Assembly (NCBI GenBank): GCA_038400315.1 | Contig: CP151667.1 | Location: 1,871,174 to 1,935,173, forward strand | Length of the DNA: 64,000 bases | DNA from: Isosphaeraceae bacterium EP7 | GTDB lineage: Bacteria > Planctomycetota > Planctomycetia > Isosphaerales > Isosphaeraceae | Reading direction: 5' to 3' | Shown: positions 7,488 through 16,506 of the stretch, piece after piece | How the letters are laid out: every line of letters starts with the position of its first letter | Position numbering within the stretch: position 1 is the first letter of the stretch | The notes under the pieces: generated by a model | The model's database searches: none | What the model was told of the DNA's origin: nothing | Seen by the model: only the letters and a program-made list of their open reading frames with translations | Program-made: the position numbers and the translations under genes

Positions 7488-8951
7488 ATGACTGTGCGCA
7501 CAAGGTTCGCCCCCAGCCCCACCGGTTTCCTCCACATCGGCGGGGTGCGGACGGCCCTGTTTAACTGGCTGCTGGCCCGCCACCACGGTGGCCAGTTTAT
7601 TCTGCGCATCGACGACACCGACCAGCAGCGTCACGTCGAGGACGCCGTCCGCCTGATCCTCGAAGGCTTCCGATGGATGGGCATGGACTGGGATGAGGGC
7701 CCCGAGGTCGGCGGACCCCACGGGCCCTATTTCCAGTCGCAGCGCAAACATCTCTACACGGCGGCCGCCAACGCGCTCGTCGCCTCCGGCCACGCCTACC
7801 GCGACTACTCGACGGAACCCGAGCGCGCCGCCGAGAAGGCGCGCGTCGAGGCCCGGAAGGAAGCCTATCGATTCCGGGGTGCCGACCCTGACCCGGCGCT
7901 GGTCGCCCAGTATGAGGCCGAAGGGCGGCCCTACGCCCTCCGCTTCCGGGTCCCGCTGGACCAGAAAGTCGTCGTCCACGACCTGATCAAGGGGGACGTT
8001 GAGCAGAAGACCGACGAGATGGGCGATTTCGTCATCATCCGTCCCGACGGCTCTCCCCTGTACAACTTCGCCAGCGTAGTCGACGACGCCAACCTCGAAA
8101 TCACGCACGTCGTCCGGGCCGAGGAGCATCTGGCCAACACCTTCTCCCAGCTCCTCGTCTTCGAGGCCCTGGGATACCCGCTCCCTGCCTTCGCGCACGT
8201 CCCCTATGTGGCCGCGCCGGGATCGCGGAAGAAGCTCTCCAAGCGTGACGGCGCGGTGGGCCTGGACGAGTATATCGGCAAGGGATATCTCCCCGCGGCC
8301 CTGATGAACTACCTGGCACGGCTGGGCTGGAGCCTGGACGGGACTCAGGAGATCTTCAGCCGCGCCGAGCTGATCGAGAAGTTCACCCTCGACCGCGTGA
8401 ACAGCTCCCCCGCCAGCCACGACTCCGACAAGCTCTTCTGGCTCCAGGGCGAGTACATGAAGGAGCTTACCGTCGACCAAAAAGTCGACGGCTCCCTGCC
8501 GTTCCTCATCGCCGAAGGCCTCGTCACCGATCCGCCAACCGAGGCCCAGCTTGCCCGCGTTCAGGCCGTTGTCCTGGCGCTCGGCGACCGCCTGAAGGTC
8601 TTTTCAGACATCGTCAAGCTGGGCAGCTACTTCTTCAAGGATGAGCTGACCTACGACCCGGACGCGGTGAAGAAGCGCCTGAAGAAGGAGGGGGTCGTGC
8701 CCATCCTCGGCCAGCTGAATGAGCTGTTGGCGACCGTCGAGCTCTTCGACCTTCCCACGCTGGAAGCCGCCGTGCACACCTTCGCCGAGACCAACGGCCT
8801 GCATATGGGCCTGGTCGTCAATGCCCTCAGGGTGGCGACGACCGGTCAAGGGGTCGGCCCCGGCCTTTACGACTGCCTGGCCATTCTGGGCCGGGACGCG
8901 AGTCGCGACCGGATCCGCAAGACGATCGAGATGCTGACCAACGCAGGCTGA
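7488..8951 (+). CDS. gltX: Glutamate--tRNA ligase
   Basis: A 487-residue class Ic aminoacyl-tRNA synthetase that charges tRNA-Glu in the cytoplasm. The HIGH-type signature is at residues 9-19 (PSPTGFLHIGG) followed by TALFNWLLARHH; the KMSKS-type loop is KKLSKRDGA. The C-terminal anticodon-binding domain is complete and length is standard. The frame is open upstream to 7431, but the family N-terminus begins right at MTVRTRFAPSPTG, so the ATG at 7488 is preferred. No strong ribosome binding site is seen. Whether it is discriminating or also charges tRNA-Gln cannot be told from sequence alone. A small anchored protein follows after 16 bases. Confidence 0.96.
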   Translation: MTVRTRFAPSPTGFLHIGGVRTALFNWLLARHHGGQFILRIDDTDQQRHVEDAVRLILEGFRWMGMDWDEGPEVGGPHGPYFQSQRKHLYTAAANALVASGHAYRDYSTEPERAAEKARVEARKEAYRFRGADPDPALVAQYEAEGRPYALRFRVPLDQKVVVHDLIKGDVEQKTDEMGDFVIIRPDGSPLYNFASVVDDANLEITHVVRAEEHLANTFSQLLVFEALGYPLPAFAHVPYVAAPGSRKKLSKRDGAVGLDEYIGKGYLPAALMNYLARLGWSLDGTQEIFSRAELIEKFTLDRVNSSPASHDSDKLFWLQGEYMKELTVDQKVDGSLPFLIAEGLVTDPPTEAQLARVQAVVLALGDRLKVFSDIVKLGSYFFKDELTYDPDAVKKRLKKEGVVPILGQLNELLATVELFDLPTLEAAVHTFAETNGLHMGLVVNALRVATTGQGVGPGLYDCLAILGRDASRDRIRKTIEMLTNAG

Positions 8952-8967
8952 CGCCCGAGGTCACGCG

Positions 8968-9402
8968 ATGAAGACCAAGCGATGGGCCCTGATCCTGGCG
9001 GTGCTCTTGCTGCTGGCCCTGATCGAGTTCGCGATCAGCCGCTGGAGCATCACCGAGGGCTCCATCCACTTCGTCAATCAGGGCCCCACGCCCATCGAGG
9101 GGCTCGCCGTCCTCTTCGAGGGTCGCACGTATACCATCGATCGGATCGCTCCCGGGGCTCGATCAGGTCTCTACGTCGGATCGCCGGGCAAGGGGCCACT
9201 GAGGGTGACCTATCGCTCGGGTGGGGCTTCGTTGGGCGGTTTCAGCCTGCCCGAGTACGACCCGGCAACCCTCGCCGCCGACGGCCAGCGGTTGGTGCTC
9301 GTCGTGGACGGCAACCAGATCATGCGCTACCAGGAAGACACGGCCGCCGGTTCGGGGGGCCCCTGGAACCGATTCAAGGCCGCGCTCGCCCCATATTGGT
9401 AG
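8968..9402 (+). CDS. Small membrane-anchored protein, unknown function
   Basis: A 144-residue protein with one N-terminal hydrophobic segment (WALILAVLLLLALIEFAI, residues 6-23) after a basic start, then about 115 residues rich in beta-forming sequence with Gly turns, presumably outside the cytoplasm. No motif is recognised. GAGG seven to eight bases before the ATG supports the start. It begins 16 bases after gltX on the same strand and is likely co-transcribed with it, but nothing links it functionally to tRNA charging. Confidence 0.7.
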   Translation: MKTKRWALILAVLLLLALIEFAISRWSITEGSIHFVNQGPTPIEGLAVLFEGRTYTIDRIAPGARSGLYVGSPGKGPLRVTYRSGGASLGGFSLPEYDPATLAADGQRLVLVVDGNQIMRYQEDTAAGSGGPWNRFKAALAPYW

Positions 9403-9553
9403 GCCGCAACGACTCCGGACGGAAGTCGGCCCGATTGGCAGCGGCGTGGGCAGTCGCTAAGCTGGTCACCTTGCTTCGGCCGGGCCCCGCGAGGGGGCCG
9501 GTCACCGACGCACTGTCGCGTCGGCCGCCTGCCCAACCCGGAGAGTGGTTCTC

Positions 9554-10456
9554 ATGGCGCTGCTGGTCGTCGGCTCGATCGCCCTGGATTCGGTTCAGAC
9601 CCCGCACGGAATCGTGGAGCATGCCCTGGGCGGCTCGGCCACCTATTTCTCGTACGCGGCCAGCTACTTCACCCCAGTCCGCCTCGTCGGCGTGGTCGGC
9701 GAGGACTTCCCCCCTCAGCACCGCACCTTGCTCGAAGAACGGGGCATCGACACCAGCGGCCTCGTCGTCGAGAAGGGGGGCGAGACCTTCCGCTGGCGAG
9801 GCAAATATGAGGGGGACATGAACGTCGCCGAGACGCTCGAAGTCCATCTCAACGTCCTGGGCACCTTCAACCCGGACCTGCCAGCCTCCTTCATCGACTC
9901 CCCGTTCGTCTTCCTGGCCAACGGCAGCCCGGCCATGCAGCTCAACGTCCTGAGGCAATCGAAGAGCCGCAAGCTCGTCGTCGCCGACACGATGAACTTC
10001 TGGATCGAGACTCAGCGCGACGACCTTTACGCCCTGCTCAAGGAAGTCGACGGCCTGGTCCTCAACGACGGCGAGGCCCGGATGCTGACCGAAGAGGTCA
10101 ACCTCGTCCGCGCCGGCCGGAAGGTCCTCGACCTCGGCCCGCGATTCGTCATCATCAAGAAGGGCGAGCACGGGGCGATGTTCCTGAGCAAGGACGAGTC
10201 CTACGTCATGCCCGCCTTCCCCCTGGCCGACGTCGTGGACCCCACCGGCGCAGGCGACAGCTTCGCCGGCGGTTTCATGGGTTATCTCGCCTCCACCGGT
10301 CGCACCGACGCCGAGGCACTGAAGACCGCCATGGCCTACGGCAGCGTCGTCGCCAGCCTCAACGTCGAAGACTTCAGCCTTCGCCGCTTCCAACGCACCG
10401 AGCGTGTCGACATCGACAACCGCCTGGCCGATTATCGCCAGATGATGGCCTTCTGA
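9554..10456 (+). CDS. PfkB-family carbohydrate or nucleoside kinase
   Basis: A 300-residue ribokinase-fold kinase. The N-terminal substrate signature is GGSATYFSYAASYF with VVGEDF, and the C-terminal signature DPTGAGDSFAGGFMGYL carries the catalytic Asp and the anion hole. The family transfers the ATP gamma-phosphate to a hydroxymethyl group of sugars or nucleosides; the substrate is not readable. An in-frame GTG exists at 9545, but GGAGAG at 9540-9545 lies 8 bases from the ATG at 9554, which also matches the family N-terminus (LLVVGSIALD). A perfect hairpin follows at 10491-10523. Confidence 0.9.
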   Translation: MALLVVGSIALDSVQTPHGIVEHALGGSATYFSYAASYFTPVRLVGVVGEDFPPQHRTLLEERGIDTSGLVVEKGGETFRWRGKYEGDMNVAETLEVHLNVLGTFNPDLPASFIDSPFVFLANGSPAMQLNVLRQSKSRKLVVADTMNFWIETQRDDLYALLKEVDGLVLNDGEARMLTEEVNLVRAGRKVLDLGPRFVIIKKGEHGAMFLSKDESYVMPAFPLADVVDPTGAGDSFAGGFMGYLASTGRTDAEALKTAMAYGSVVASLNVEDFSLRRFQRTERVDIDNRLADYRQMMAF

Positions 10457-10490
10457 CCCCGCCCCGTCCCCAACCCAACTTGCGGAGACC

Positions 10491-10523
10491 GGCGGGCCGC
10501 AACCAACGTCGTTGCGGCCCGCC
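10491..10523 (+). terminator. Perfect 13-bp hairpin between the PfkB gene and thpR
   Basis: GGCGGGCCGCAAC at 10491-10503 pairs exactly with its complement at 10511-10523 around a 7-base loop. It lies 34 bases after the kinase stop and ends only 9 bases before the thpR ATG, covering the place where a ribosome binding site should be. It may terminate upstream transcription or restrain thpR translation. No U tract follows. Confidence 0.6.
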
Positions 10524-10532
10524 CGACCGTCC

Positions 10533-11123
10533 ATGGCCGAGACCACACGAACCTTCATTGCAGTCCCGCTCACCGTCGACCGCCTGACCAAGAAGCTCCA
10601 GCGCCTCCAGTCGCTCGTCGCGCCCGAGCTACCGGGCGTGCGCTGGACCGCCCCCGATCAATTCCACCTGACCCTCGCCTTCCTCGGCGACGTGGCCCAT
10701 TCCGACCTCCGCGAGGTCTGCAAGGCCGTCACCGAGACGACCGTCGCCCATTCAAAGTTTTCCCTGATCCTGGGCACGCTCGGCTGCTTCCCCAGCCCCG
10801 AGAACCCGCGGACCATCTGGATCGGCCTGTCCGGCCCTGCCATCGATCAGCTCAACGACCTCCAGCAGGACATCGCCAGATCCGTCCGTTCGCTGGGCTA
10901 CCCCCCCGATTCCAAGTTTTCCCCCCATATTACCTTGGGGCGCGCTCGCAGCGGCCGAAAGACTGACTCGGTCCAGGCCGAGATCGGTCCCTTGCTTGCT
11001 CACTATCGAACCTGGGCCGCCGGCCTGATGCCCATCGCCGAAGTCGTCACCTACAGCTCCTCCATGGCCCCCGAAGGCCCAGTCTACGCGGTCCTTGCCA
11101 AGGGAACCCTGGCAACGACCTGA
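10533..11123 (+). CDS. thpR: RNA 2',3'-cyclic phosphodiesterase (2H family)
   Basis: A 196-residue member of the 2H phosphoesterase family, earlier called 2'-5' RNA ligase. The two HxTx motifs are present: FHLTLAFLGDV in the N-terminal lobe and PHITLGRAR in the C-terminal lobe. Members hydrolyse RNA 2',3'-cyclic phosphates to 2'-phosphates and reversibly join 2'-5' linkages in vitro. The ATG at 10533 begins the family N-terminus (RTFIAVPL follows). No Shine-Dalgarno sequence is visible because the region is occupied by a hairpin. A terminator-like hairpin follows immediately, so this is probably a single-gene unit upstream of recA. Confidence 0.92.
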   Translation: MAETTRTFIAVPLTVDRLTKKLQRLQSLVAPELPGVRWTAPDQFHLTLAFLGDVAHSDLREVCKAVTETTVAHSKFSLILGTLGCFPSPENPRTIWIGLSGPAIDQLNDLQQDIARSVRSLGYPPDSKFSPHITLGRARSGRKTDSVQAEIGPLLAHYRTWAAGLMPIAEVVTYSSSMAPEGPVYAVLAKGTLATT

Positions 11124-11132
11124 ACACGGACG

Positions 11133-11153
11133 TCGGTGGCGGCAAGCCACCGA
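11133..11153 (+). terminator. Hairpin after thpR
   Basis: TCGGTGGC at 11133-11140 pairs with GCCACCGA at 11146-11153 around a 5-base loop, 9 bases past the thpR stop. It separates thpR from the recA promoter. Confidence 0.5.
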
Positions 11154-11171
11154 AAATGGGGGGATCGCCGC

Positions 11172-11201
11172 TTGACGCAAGTCCTGAATCGGTGCTAAAC
11201 T
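11172..11201 (+). promoter_or_regulatory. recA promoter (TTGACG-N18-TAAACT)
   Basis: TTGACG at 11172-11177 and TAAACT at 11196-11201 with an 18-base spacer; transcription would start near 11208, about 42 bases before the recA start codon. The -35 matches those of rplM and blaI. Confidence 0.6.
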
Positions 11202-11220
11202 CCTGATCTCGTGTACAGTA
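11201..11220 (+). promoter_or_regulatory. Candidate LexA (SOS) operator of recA
   Basis: The 20 bases contain CTG, ten bases, CAG, the core of the E. coli-type SOS box, and match 12 of the 20 positions of the E. coli consensus, including the right-hand TACAGTA. It begins on the last base of the -10 hexamer and covers the predicted transcription start, a placement that would block initiation. The LexA motif of this lineage is not known to me. Confidence 0.4.
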
Positions 11221-11249
11221 TCGCCTGAACAGGTCGGGGAGGGCGGGTC

Positions 11250-12338
<1,089 letters not shown>

Positions 12339-12417
12339 AGCCGGCTTCGGCTCACGAGCTCAATCCCGCCGATAGGTCGAAGGGGCGACCCATCGACCGG
12401 TCGGGGTTGAACTGACC

Positions 12418-12445
12418 TTGACGCATCGTGTTCAATCCGTAAGAT
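12418..12445 (+). promoter_or_regulatory. Promoter of rplM-rpsI (TTGACG-N16-TAAGAT)
   Basis: TTGACG at 12418-12423 and TAAGAT at 12440-12445, spacer 16. The same pair and spacing occur in front of blaI at 55747-55774. The leader to the rplM ATG would be about 70 bases; I saw no clear autoregulatory structure in it. Confidence 0.55.
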
Positions 12446-12521
12446 GTCCGTTTCGCTATGTCAGAAGTCGGACATGGACGACACCGGACGCGGTTCTAGA
12501 CAGTTCAGGTAGTTCATCGTT

Positions 12522-13103
12522 ATGAATTGCTATCAGGCGAAGGCGAACGAGCTGACCCCGCAGTGGTACGTGATCGACGCGACCGACCAGGTCGTGGGCC
12601 GGCTCGCCGCGCAGATCGCGCCGATCCTGATGGGCAAGCACCGGCCGACGTACACCGCCCACATCGACACCGGCGACTATATCGTCGTCACCAACGTCGA
12701 GAAGGTTGTCTTCACCGGCAACAAGTGGCGGCAGAAGTCGTACCAGCGCTACTCCGGCCACCCCGGCGGTCAGAAGGAAGAGGAAGCCTGGAAGCTGCTC
12801 CAGCGCCGCCCCGAGCGGGTCCTGGAACTTGCCATCCAGCGCATGATGCCCAAGAGCAAGATGGGTCGACACATGATGTCGAAGCTCAAGCTCTATGTTG
12901 GCACCGGTCACCCGCATCAGGCGCAAGCCCCGCAGCCGCTCGACGCCAAGTCGGGCCGCCCCTCCTCCTCGGGCGGGATCTTTACCCCCAAGGTTGAGAA
13001 GGCCCCACGCCCGCACCGCGTCAAGGCCTCTGCTGACGCCACGGCCATCGTCCCCACCGTGACTCCCGTCGCCGAGACGCCCGAGACCACGGCCGCCGAA
13101 TGA
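12522..13103 (+). CDS. rplM: 50S ribosomal protein L13 with a C-terminal extension
   Basis: A 193-residue L13, an early-assembly large-subunit protein. The conserved body (residues 1 to about 150) includes WYVIDATDQVVGRLA, GKHRPTYTAHIDTGDYIVV, the YQRYSGHPGG motif and MMPKSKMGRHMMSKLKLY. Bacterial L13 is usually about 142 residues; this one has roughly 45 extra C-terminal residues that are Pro/Ala/Ser/Thr-rich and probably disordered. It is followed by rpsI, the classical rplM-rpsI pair, though separated by about 160 bases. Confidence 0.96.
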   Translation: MNCYQAKANELTPQWYVIDATDQVVGRLAAQIAPILMGKHRPTYTAHIDTGDYIVVTNVEKVVFTGNKWRQKSYQRYSGHPGGQKEEEAWKLLQRRPERVLELAIQRMMPKSKMGRHMMSKLKLYVGTGHPHQAQAPQPLDAKSGRPSSSGGIFTPKVEKAPRPHRVKASADATAIVPTVTPVAETPETTAAE

Positions 13104-13261
13104 GCGGATGGACGCCTCGCCCGGCCTGAACAGCCGGGCTCCGAGGTGCCTGCCGACAACCGGACGACCTTCGAGTCGGACGATCGCGACACTCCGAAAC
13201 ACTGGCATCATCAGTTTGGTCGAGCCGTCGATGGCTCGTGACCAGGGGATCAACGAGCATC

Positions 13262-13663
13262 ATGCCGACGGCCACCAATCCGTACATCTGGGGCACCGGG
13301 CGCCGCAAGACCGCCGTCGCCCGCGTCCGCATCAAGGAAGGGACCGGCGTCTACCAGGTCAATGGCCTGGAAGTCGACGCCTACTTCCCCGTCATCACCC
13401 AGCAGGTCAACGCCCGCGCCCCCCTGGCCGTCACCGAGATGGGCGGACGCATCGACGTCTTCGTCAATGTCCGTGGTAGCGGCAAGCACAGCCAGGCGGG
13501 CGCCGTCCTCCTCGGCCTCTCCCGCGCCCTGAAGGACTTCCGGCCCGACGTCGAGCCCGTCCTGCGCGAACACGAGTTCCTCACTCGTGACGCCCGCAAG
13601 GTCGAGCGTAAAAAGTACGGCCACAAGAAGGCACGCAAGAGCTTCCAGTTCTCCAAGCGTTGA
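13262..13663 (+). CDS. rpsI: 30S ribosomal protein S9
   Basis: A 133-residue S9. Recognisable are GTGRRKTAVARVRIKEG, the QQVNARAPL and NVRGSGKHSQAGAVLLGLSRAL stretches, and the basic C-terminal tail ending in SFQFSKR, whose last Arg normally reaches the P-site tRNA. An upstream in-frame ATG at 13238 exists but the family start fits the ATG at 13262. It ends 20 bases before a long palindromic terminator. Confidence 0.96.
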   Translation: MPTATNPYIWGTGRRKTAVARVRIKEGTGVYQVNGLEVDAYFPVITQQVNARAPLAVTEMGGRIDVFVNVRGSGKHSQAGAVLLGLSRALKDFRPDVEPVLREHEFLTRDARKVERKKYGHKKARKSFQFSKR

Positions 13664-13683
13664 TCGCCGAGAGAACAGGCCAC

Positions 13684-13738
13684 GATTCAAAAACGACCTG
13701 CCGAGCCCTTGGGCTCGGCAGGTCGTTTCGTTTGAATC
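13684..13738. terminator. Long palindromic bidirectional terminator between rpsI and the ABC permease
   Basis: Arms 13691-13708 and 13711-13728 are a perfect 18-bp inverted repeat with only two bases between them, beginning AAACGACC and ending GGTCGTTT. A further GATTCAA/TTGAATC pairing extends the structure outward with a small bulge. It stands between convergent genes (rpsI ends 13663, permease ends 13895), and A and T runs at the stem base give short U tracts both ways. Confidence 0.8.
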
Positions 13739-13894
13739 CCGGTCGAGGCGTTTCAGACCCGGCGATCGCTGCGGAGCATTCCGGAGTCGTCATGTCGAGG
13801 AAGGCTCCGCCTCGCTCACAAGGGGCGAAGACGAGCCGTACAGGACGTCTTCACCGGGGGCGAGGTTTCCTCGAAGGGCACGCGTCTCGTCGCT

Positions 13895-14968
13895 TCAGCC
13901 GGACTTGCCCGGGCTTCGACGAACGAGCCGGAGCGGGATGCCGAGCCAGTTGATCCGTCCTTGGTTGACGGCGACGGCCGTGATGACGACCAGACCCAGG
14001 ACGAGGCCCTCGATCTGGGTCGAGTCGATGCCCCAGTCACGCGGGGTGGCCAGGCCGGTCCCCTTGATGACGACCTGGATCAGGATCAGGCCGAGGACGG
14101 TGCCCCGGATTGAGCCGACTCCGCCGGCCAGGCTGCAACCGCCGACGACGGCCGCGGTGATTGCGTACAGTTCGTACGAGACGCCCATCGTACTGGAACC
14201 CTGGCCGCTCTTGCCCGTGAACAGAATGCCGGCGAGCGACGCGAGCATGCTGGAGACGATGTAGGCCACCGCCTTGAGGCGCTTCGTGGGCAGGCCGCTC
14301 AGGCGGGCCGCCGCCTCGTTGCCCCCGAGCGCGTACAGATGCCGCCCCAGAACGGTCCAGTTCATCATGATCGACGCCACCAGGGCCAGGCAGACGAAGA
14401 TCGGGACCGTGTACCAGGGATCGCTGCCGAGCAGACGATACGAGTCGAACGAGACGTTGATCGACTTGTTCTTGCTGATCAGGGTGGCCAGGCTCCGCAG
14501 GCCAGACATCGTCGCCAGGGTGGCGATGAATGGCGGCAGGCCCAGCTGGTTGATCAGCCAGGCGTGCAGCAGGCCGACGCAGAGGCCCATCAGCAACGTC
14601 AGTGCAATGGCCGATGCGACGACCGCCGCGGAGGGAGGGGTCGGCCCGGCGCTCGCCCCGGGCAGCCACTCGGTGACCAGCTTGGCCGAGACCACCGACG
14701 CCAGGGCGACCACGGCCCCGACGGACAGGTCGATGCCGCCGGCGATGATGACGATGGCCGCGCCCAGGGCCAGGCCACCGAACAGGGCGATCTGATGGAT
14801 CACCGTGCGCAGGCTGTAGGCCGAGAAGAACGAGTGGTTCGGCTCGATCAGGAAGATGATCGCCAGCATCGCCAGGATGCCGACGACCAGGCCCCCCTCT
14901 TTGGGCAGCGAGAATCCTCGGGCCGGGGCCGGGGACTGCGACGGCGGACTGGCTGGGGCGACGCTCAT
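13895..14968 (-). CDS. Sugar-type ABC transporter permease (RbsC/BPD_transp_2 family)
   Basis: A 357-residue inner-membrane permease with eight to ten hydrophobic segments. Family marks are the GGIDLSVGAVVALASV region, LGLPPFIATLATMSGLR, and the EAAARLSGLPTKRLKAVAYIVS cytoplasmic loop, where the EAA-type segment contacts the ATPase. Family members import ribose, galactose, other sugars or autoinducer-2. The ATG at 14968 overlaps the stop of the upstream binding-protein gene (ATGA), so the two are translationally coupled. No ATPase gene lies in this unit, and a terminator follows. Confidence 0.92.
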   Translation of the reverse strand: MSVAPASPPSQSPAPARGFSLPKEGGLVVGILAMLAIIFLIEPNHSFFSAYSLRTVIHQIALFGGLALGAAIVIIAGGIDLSVGAVVALASVVSAKLVTEWLPGASAGPTPPSAAVVASAIALTLLMGLCVGLLHAWLINQLGLPPFIATLATMSGLRSLATLISKNKSINVSFDSYRLLGSDPWYTVPIFVCLALVASIMMNWTVLGRHLYALGGNEAAARLSGLPTKRLKAVAYIVSSMLASLAGILFTGKSGQGSSTMGVSYELYAITAAVVGGCSLAGGVGSIRGTVLGLILIQVVIKGTGLATPRDWGIDSTQIEGLVLGLVVITAVAVNQGRINWLGIPLRLVRRSPGKSG

Positions 14969-16083
14969 GACGACTTCAGGCCCTTCCCGGACATCCACGT
15001 TTTCATCTCTTCAATCGTGATCACATTCTCGCCCTTCACCGGCGAGTCTTTCGACGGCACGATCACTCGGACCCCGGTGTCTCGGGACTTGCCGTCGGGC
15101 AGCACGGCTTTGACCGCCGCGTCGTCCTTGTCCGCCAGGGCCTTCAGGAGCTTGACCCCCTGATAGCCGATCTCGTAAGGATTCTGGCAGATCGTGGCGT
15201 CGATCCGGCCCCCTTCGAGGTGGCCGACGGCCAGCTCATCGAGGTCGAAGGTCACGACGTTCAGCTTCTTGCGCATCTCGGGCGAGGCGCTCGCCTCCTC
15301 GGCGATCCTGGGAGCGTTGTACGACCAGAGGCCGAGCAAAACGCCAACGTCGTCATACTTGCTCAGGGCCGTCTGCACGTTCGAGGCGGCTCGGGCCTTG
15401 TCCGAGCCGTCGTCGAAGATCTCGGTCTGAATGAACTTGTCGCCGGCCCCTTCGAAGAATCCCTCGCGGCGTTCGATCGCGTTGGCCGCCGACGAGGTGC
15501 CGACGAAGACGCAGACCTTCCCTCCCTGCGGCCGGATCGTGGCCGCCGCGTGGCCCGCGGCACGCCCCGCCTCGCGGTTGTTCGTTCCGATATAGGCCGC
15601 CCGCGCATCGGCGGCGGCAGGGGCAATGTCCGAGTCGATGGCGATGACCAGCTTCCCTTGCTTCTGCAATTCACGCATGGCGTCGGCGATTCCCGGGGCG
15701 CTGGCCTCATAGACCGAGACGGCCACGCCCTTGACGTCGGGTAGGCTGATCGCGTCTTCCAGGAGCCTGATCTGGCCGGGAACTTCCTTCTCGTTGCGCC
15801 TCATCTCAACCTGGCAGCCGAAGGCCTCGCCGCCGTCGGTCATCCCCTTCTCAACAGCCGTCCACCAATCCGCGTTGCTATTCGTGATGAACAGGAACCT
15901 CGGCTTCGCAGTGGCCGCCGTCGTCGAGACAGCCCCGCCCGGGGCAGTCCCGCCCGCGGGAGGCGCAGCCGGTTCGCCGCCTCCGCAACCGGCCAGGCCC
16001 AGGGCCAGCAGGGACCCGAACCAGGCCGCGGGCCATGCGTGCCCGGGCCGCCGACGATCAGAGAGCGTGCTGGTTCCCGCCAC
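14965..16083 (-). CDS. Periplasmic sugar-binding lipoprotein (RbsB-like)
   Basis: A 372-residue type I periplasmic binding protein of the Peripla_BP_4 group. The signal peptide ends in the lipobox LAGC, so the mature protein is a lipoprotein. An Ala/Gly/Pro/Thr-rich linker leads to the domain starting RFLFITNSNADWW; IAIDSDIAP, YIGTNNREAG and the C-terminal ICQNPYEIGYQGVKLL are typical of ribose-type binding proteins. The start is the GTG at 16083 with GGAG (plus-strand CTCC at 16092-16095) 8 bases upstream; the frame is open further but that part has no signal peptide. It forms a two-gene operon with the permease. Ligand unknown. Confidence 0.9.
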   Translation of the reverse strand: MAGTSTLSDRRRPGHAWPAAWFGSLLALGLAGCGGGEPAAPPAGGTAPGGAVSTTAATAKPRFLFITNSNADWWTAVEKGMTDGGEAFGCQVEMRRNEKEVPGQIRLLEDAISLPDVKGVAVSVYEASAPGIADAMRELQKQGKLVIAIDSDIAPAAADARAAYIGTNNREAGRAAGHAAATIRPQGGKVCVFVGTSSAANAIERREGFFEGAGDKFIQTEIFDDGSDKARAASNVQTALSKYDDVGVLLGLWSYNAPRIAEEASASPEMRKKLNVVTFDLDELAVGHLEGGRIDATICQNPYEIGYQGVKLLKALADKDDAAVKAVLPDGKSRDTGVRVIVPSKDSPVKGENVITIEEMKTWMSGKGLKSS

Positions 16084-16391
16084 GTCGTATTCTCCACGTT
16101 TCGGCCGGGGCACGCGCGAGGCCCGAGGCCGTCGCGAGACGACCCGACCAGCCTGCCCCAAACCTCGACAACCCGCGGGCGAAGGCCGAGGAATCCGGCC
16201 ATGCCCAACCTTGCGCTCGACCCTGCCGATCATCCTAACCTCGCGGTTGGACGACGGGAACAACCCAACGACCCGCGTTTCAGTGCACCATCAATGCCTC
16301 CCAATTCCCGACCACCGAGATCTCATTCTCCACTCAGGACGGAGGGTCCATGGACGTGTTCCAGGATTCTCAACGAACCACGCCCGGCGAC

Positions 16392-16421
16392 TTGACAGCC
16401 CGAGCAACCATTGGCTATCGT
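16392..16421 (+). promoter_or_regulatory. Promoter of the TPR gene at 16507 (TTGACA-N18-TATCGT)
   Basis: Perfect -35 TTGACA at 16392-16397, TATCGT at 16416-16421, spacer 18; identical hexamers and spacing to the gltX promoter. Predicted start near 16428, just before the palindromic array. Confidence 0.6.
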
Positions 16422-16428
16422 CCAATGA

Positions 16429-16458
16429 TGAGATTGAATCTCAGTTTCAACTGAGATT
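16429..16458 (+). promoter_or_regulatory. Palindromic array of TGAGATT half-sites at the transcription start
   Basis: TGAGATT (16429-16435), its complement AATCTCA (16437-16443) and TGAGATT again (16452-16458). The first two form a 15-base palindrome, and 16437-16458 is a perfect 22-base palindrome with 10-base arms and a 2-base centre. It lies at about +1 to +30 of the predicted promoter. It looks like an operator with three half-sites, or a leader hairpin. Confidence 0.55.
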
Positions 16459-16506
16459 GCTGGCCTTCGAATTGACCGACATCCCCACGGAACGAGGAAT
16501 TCCACC

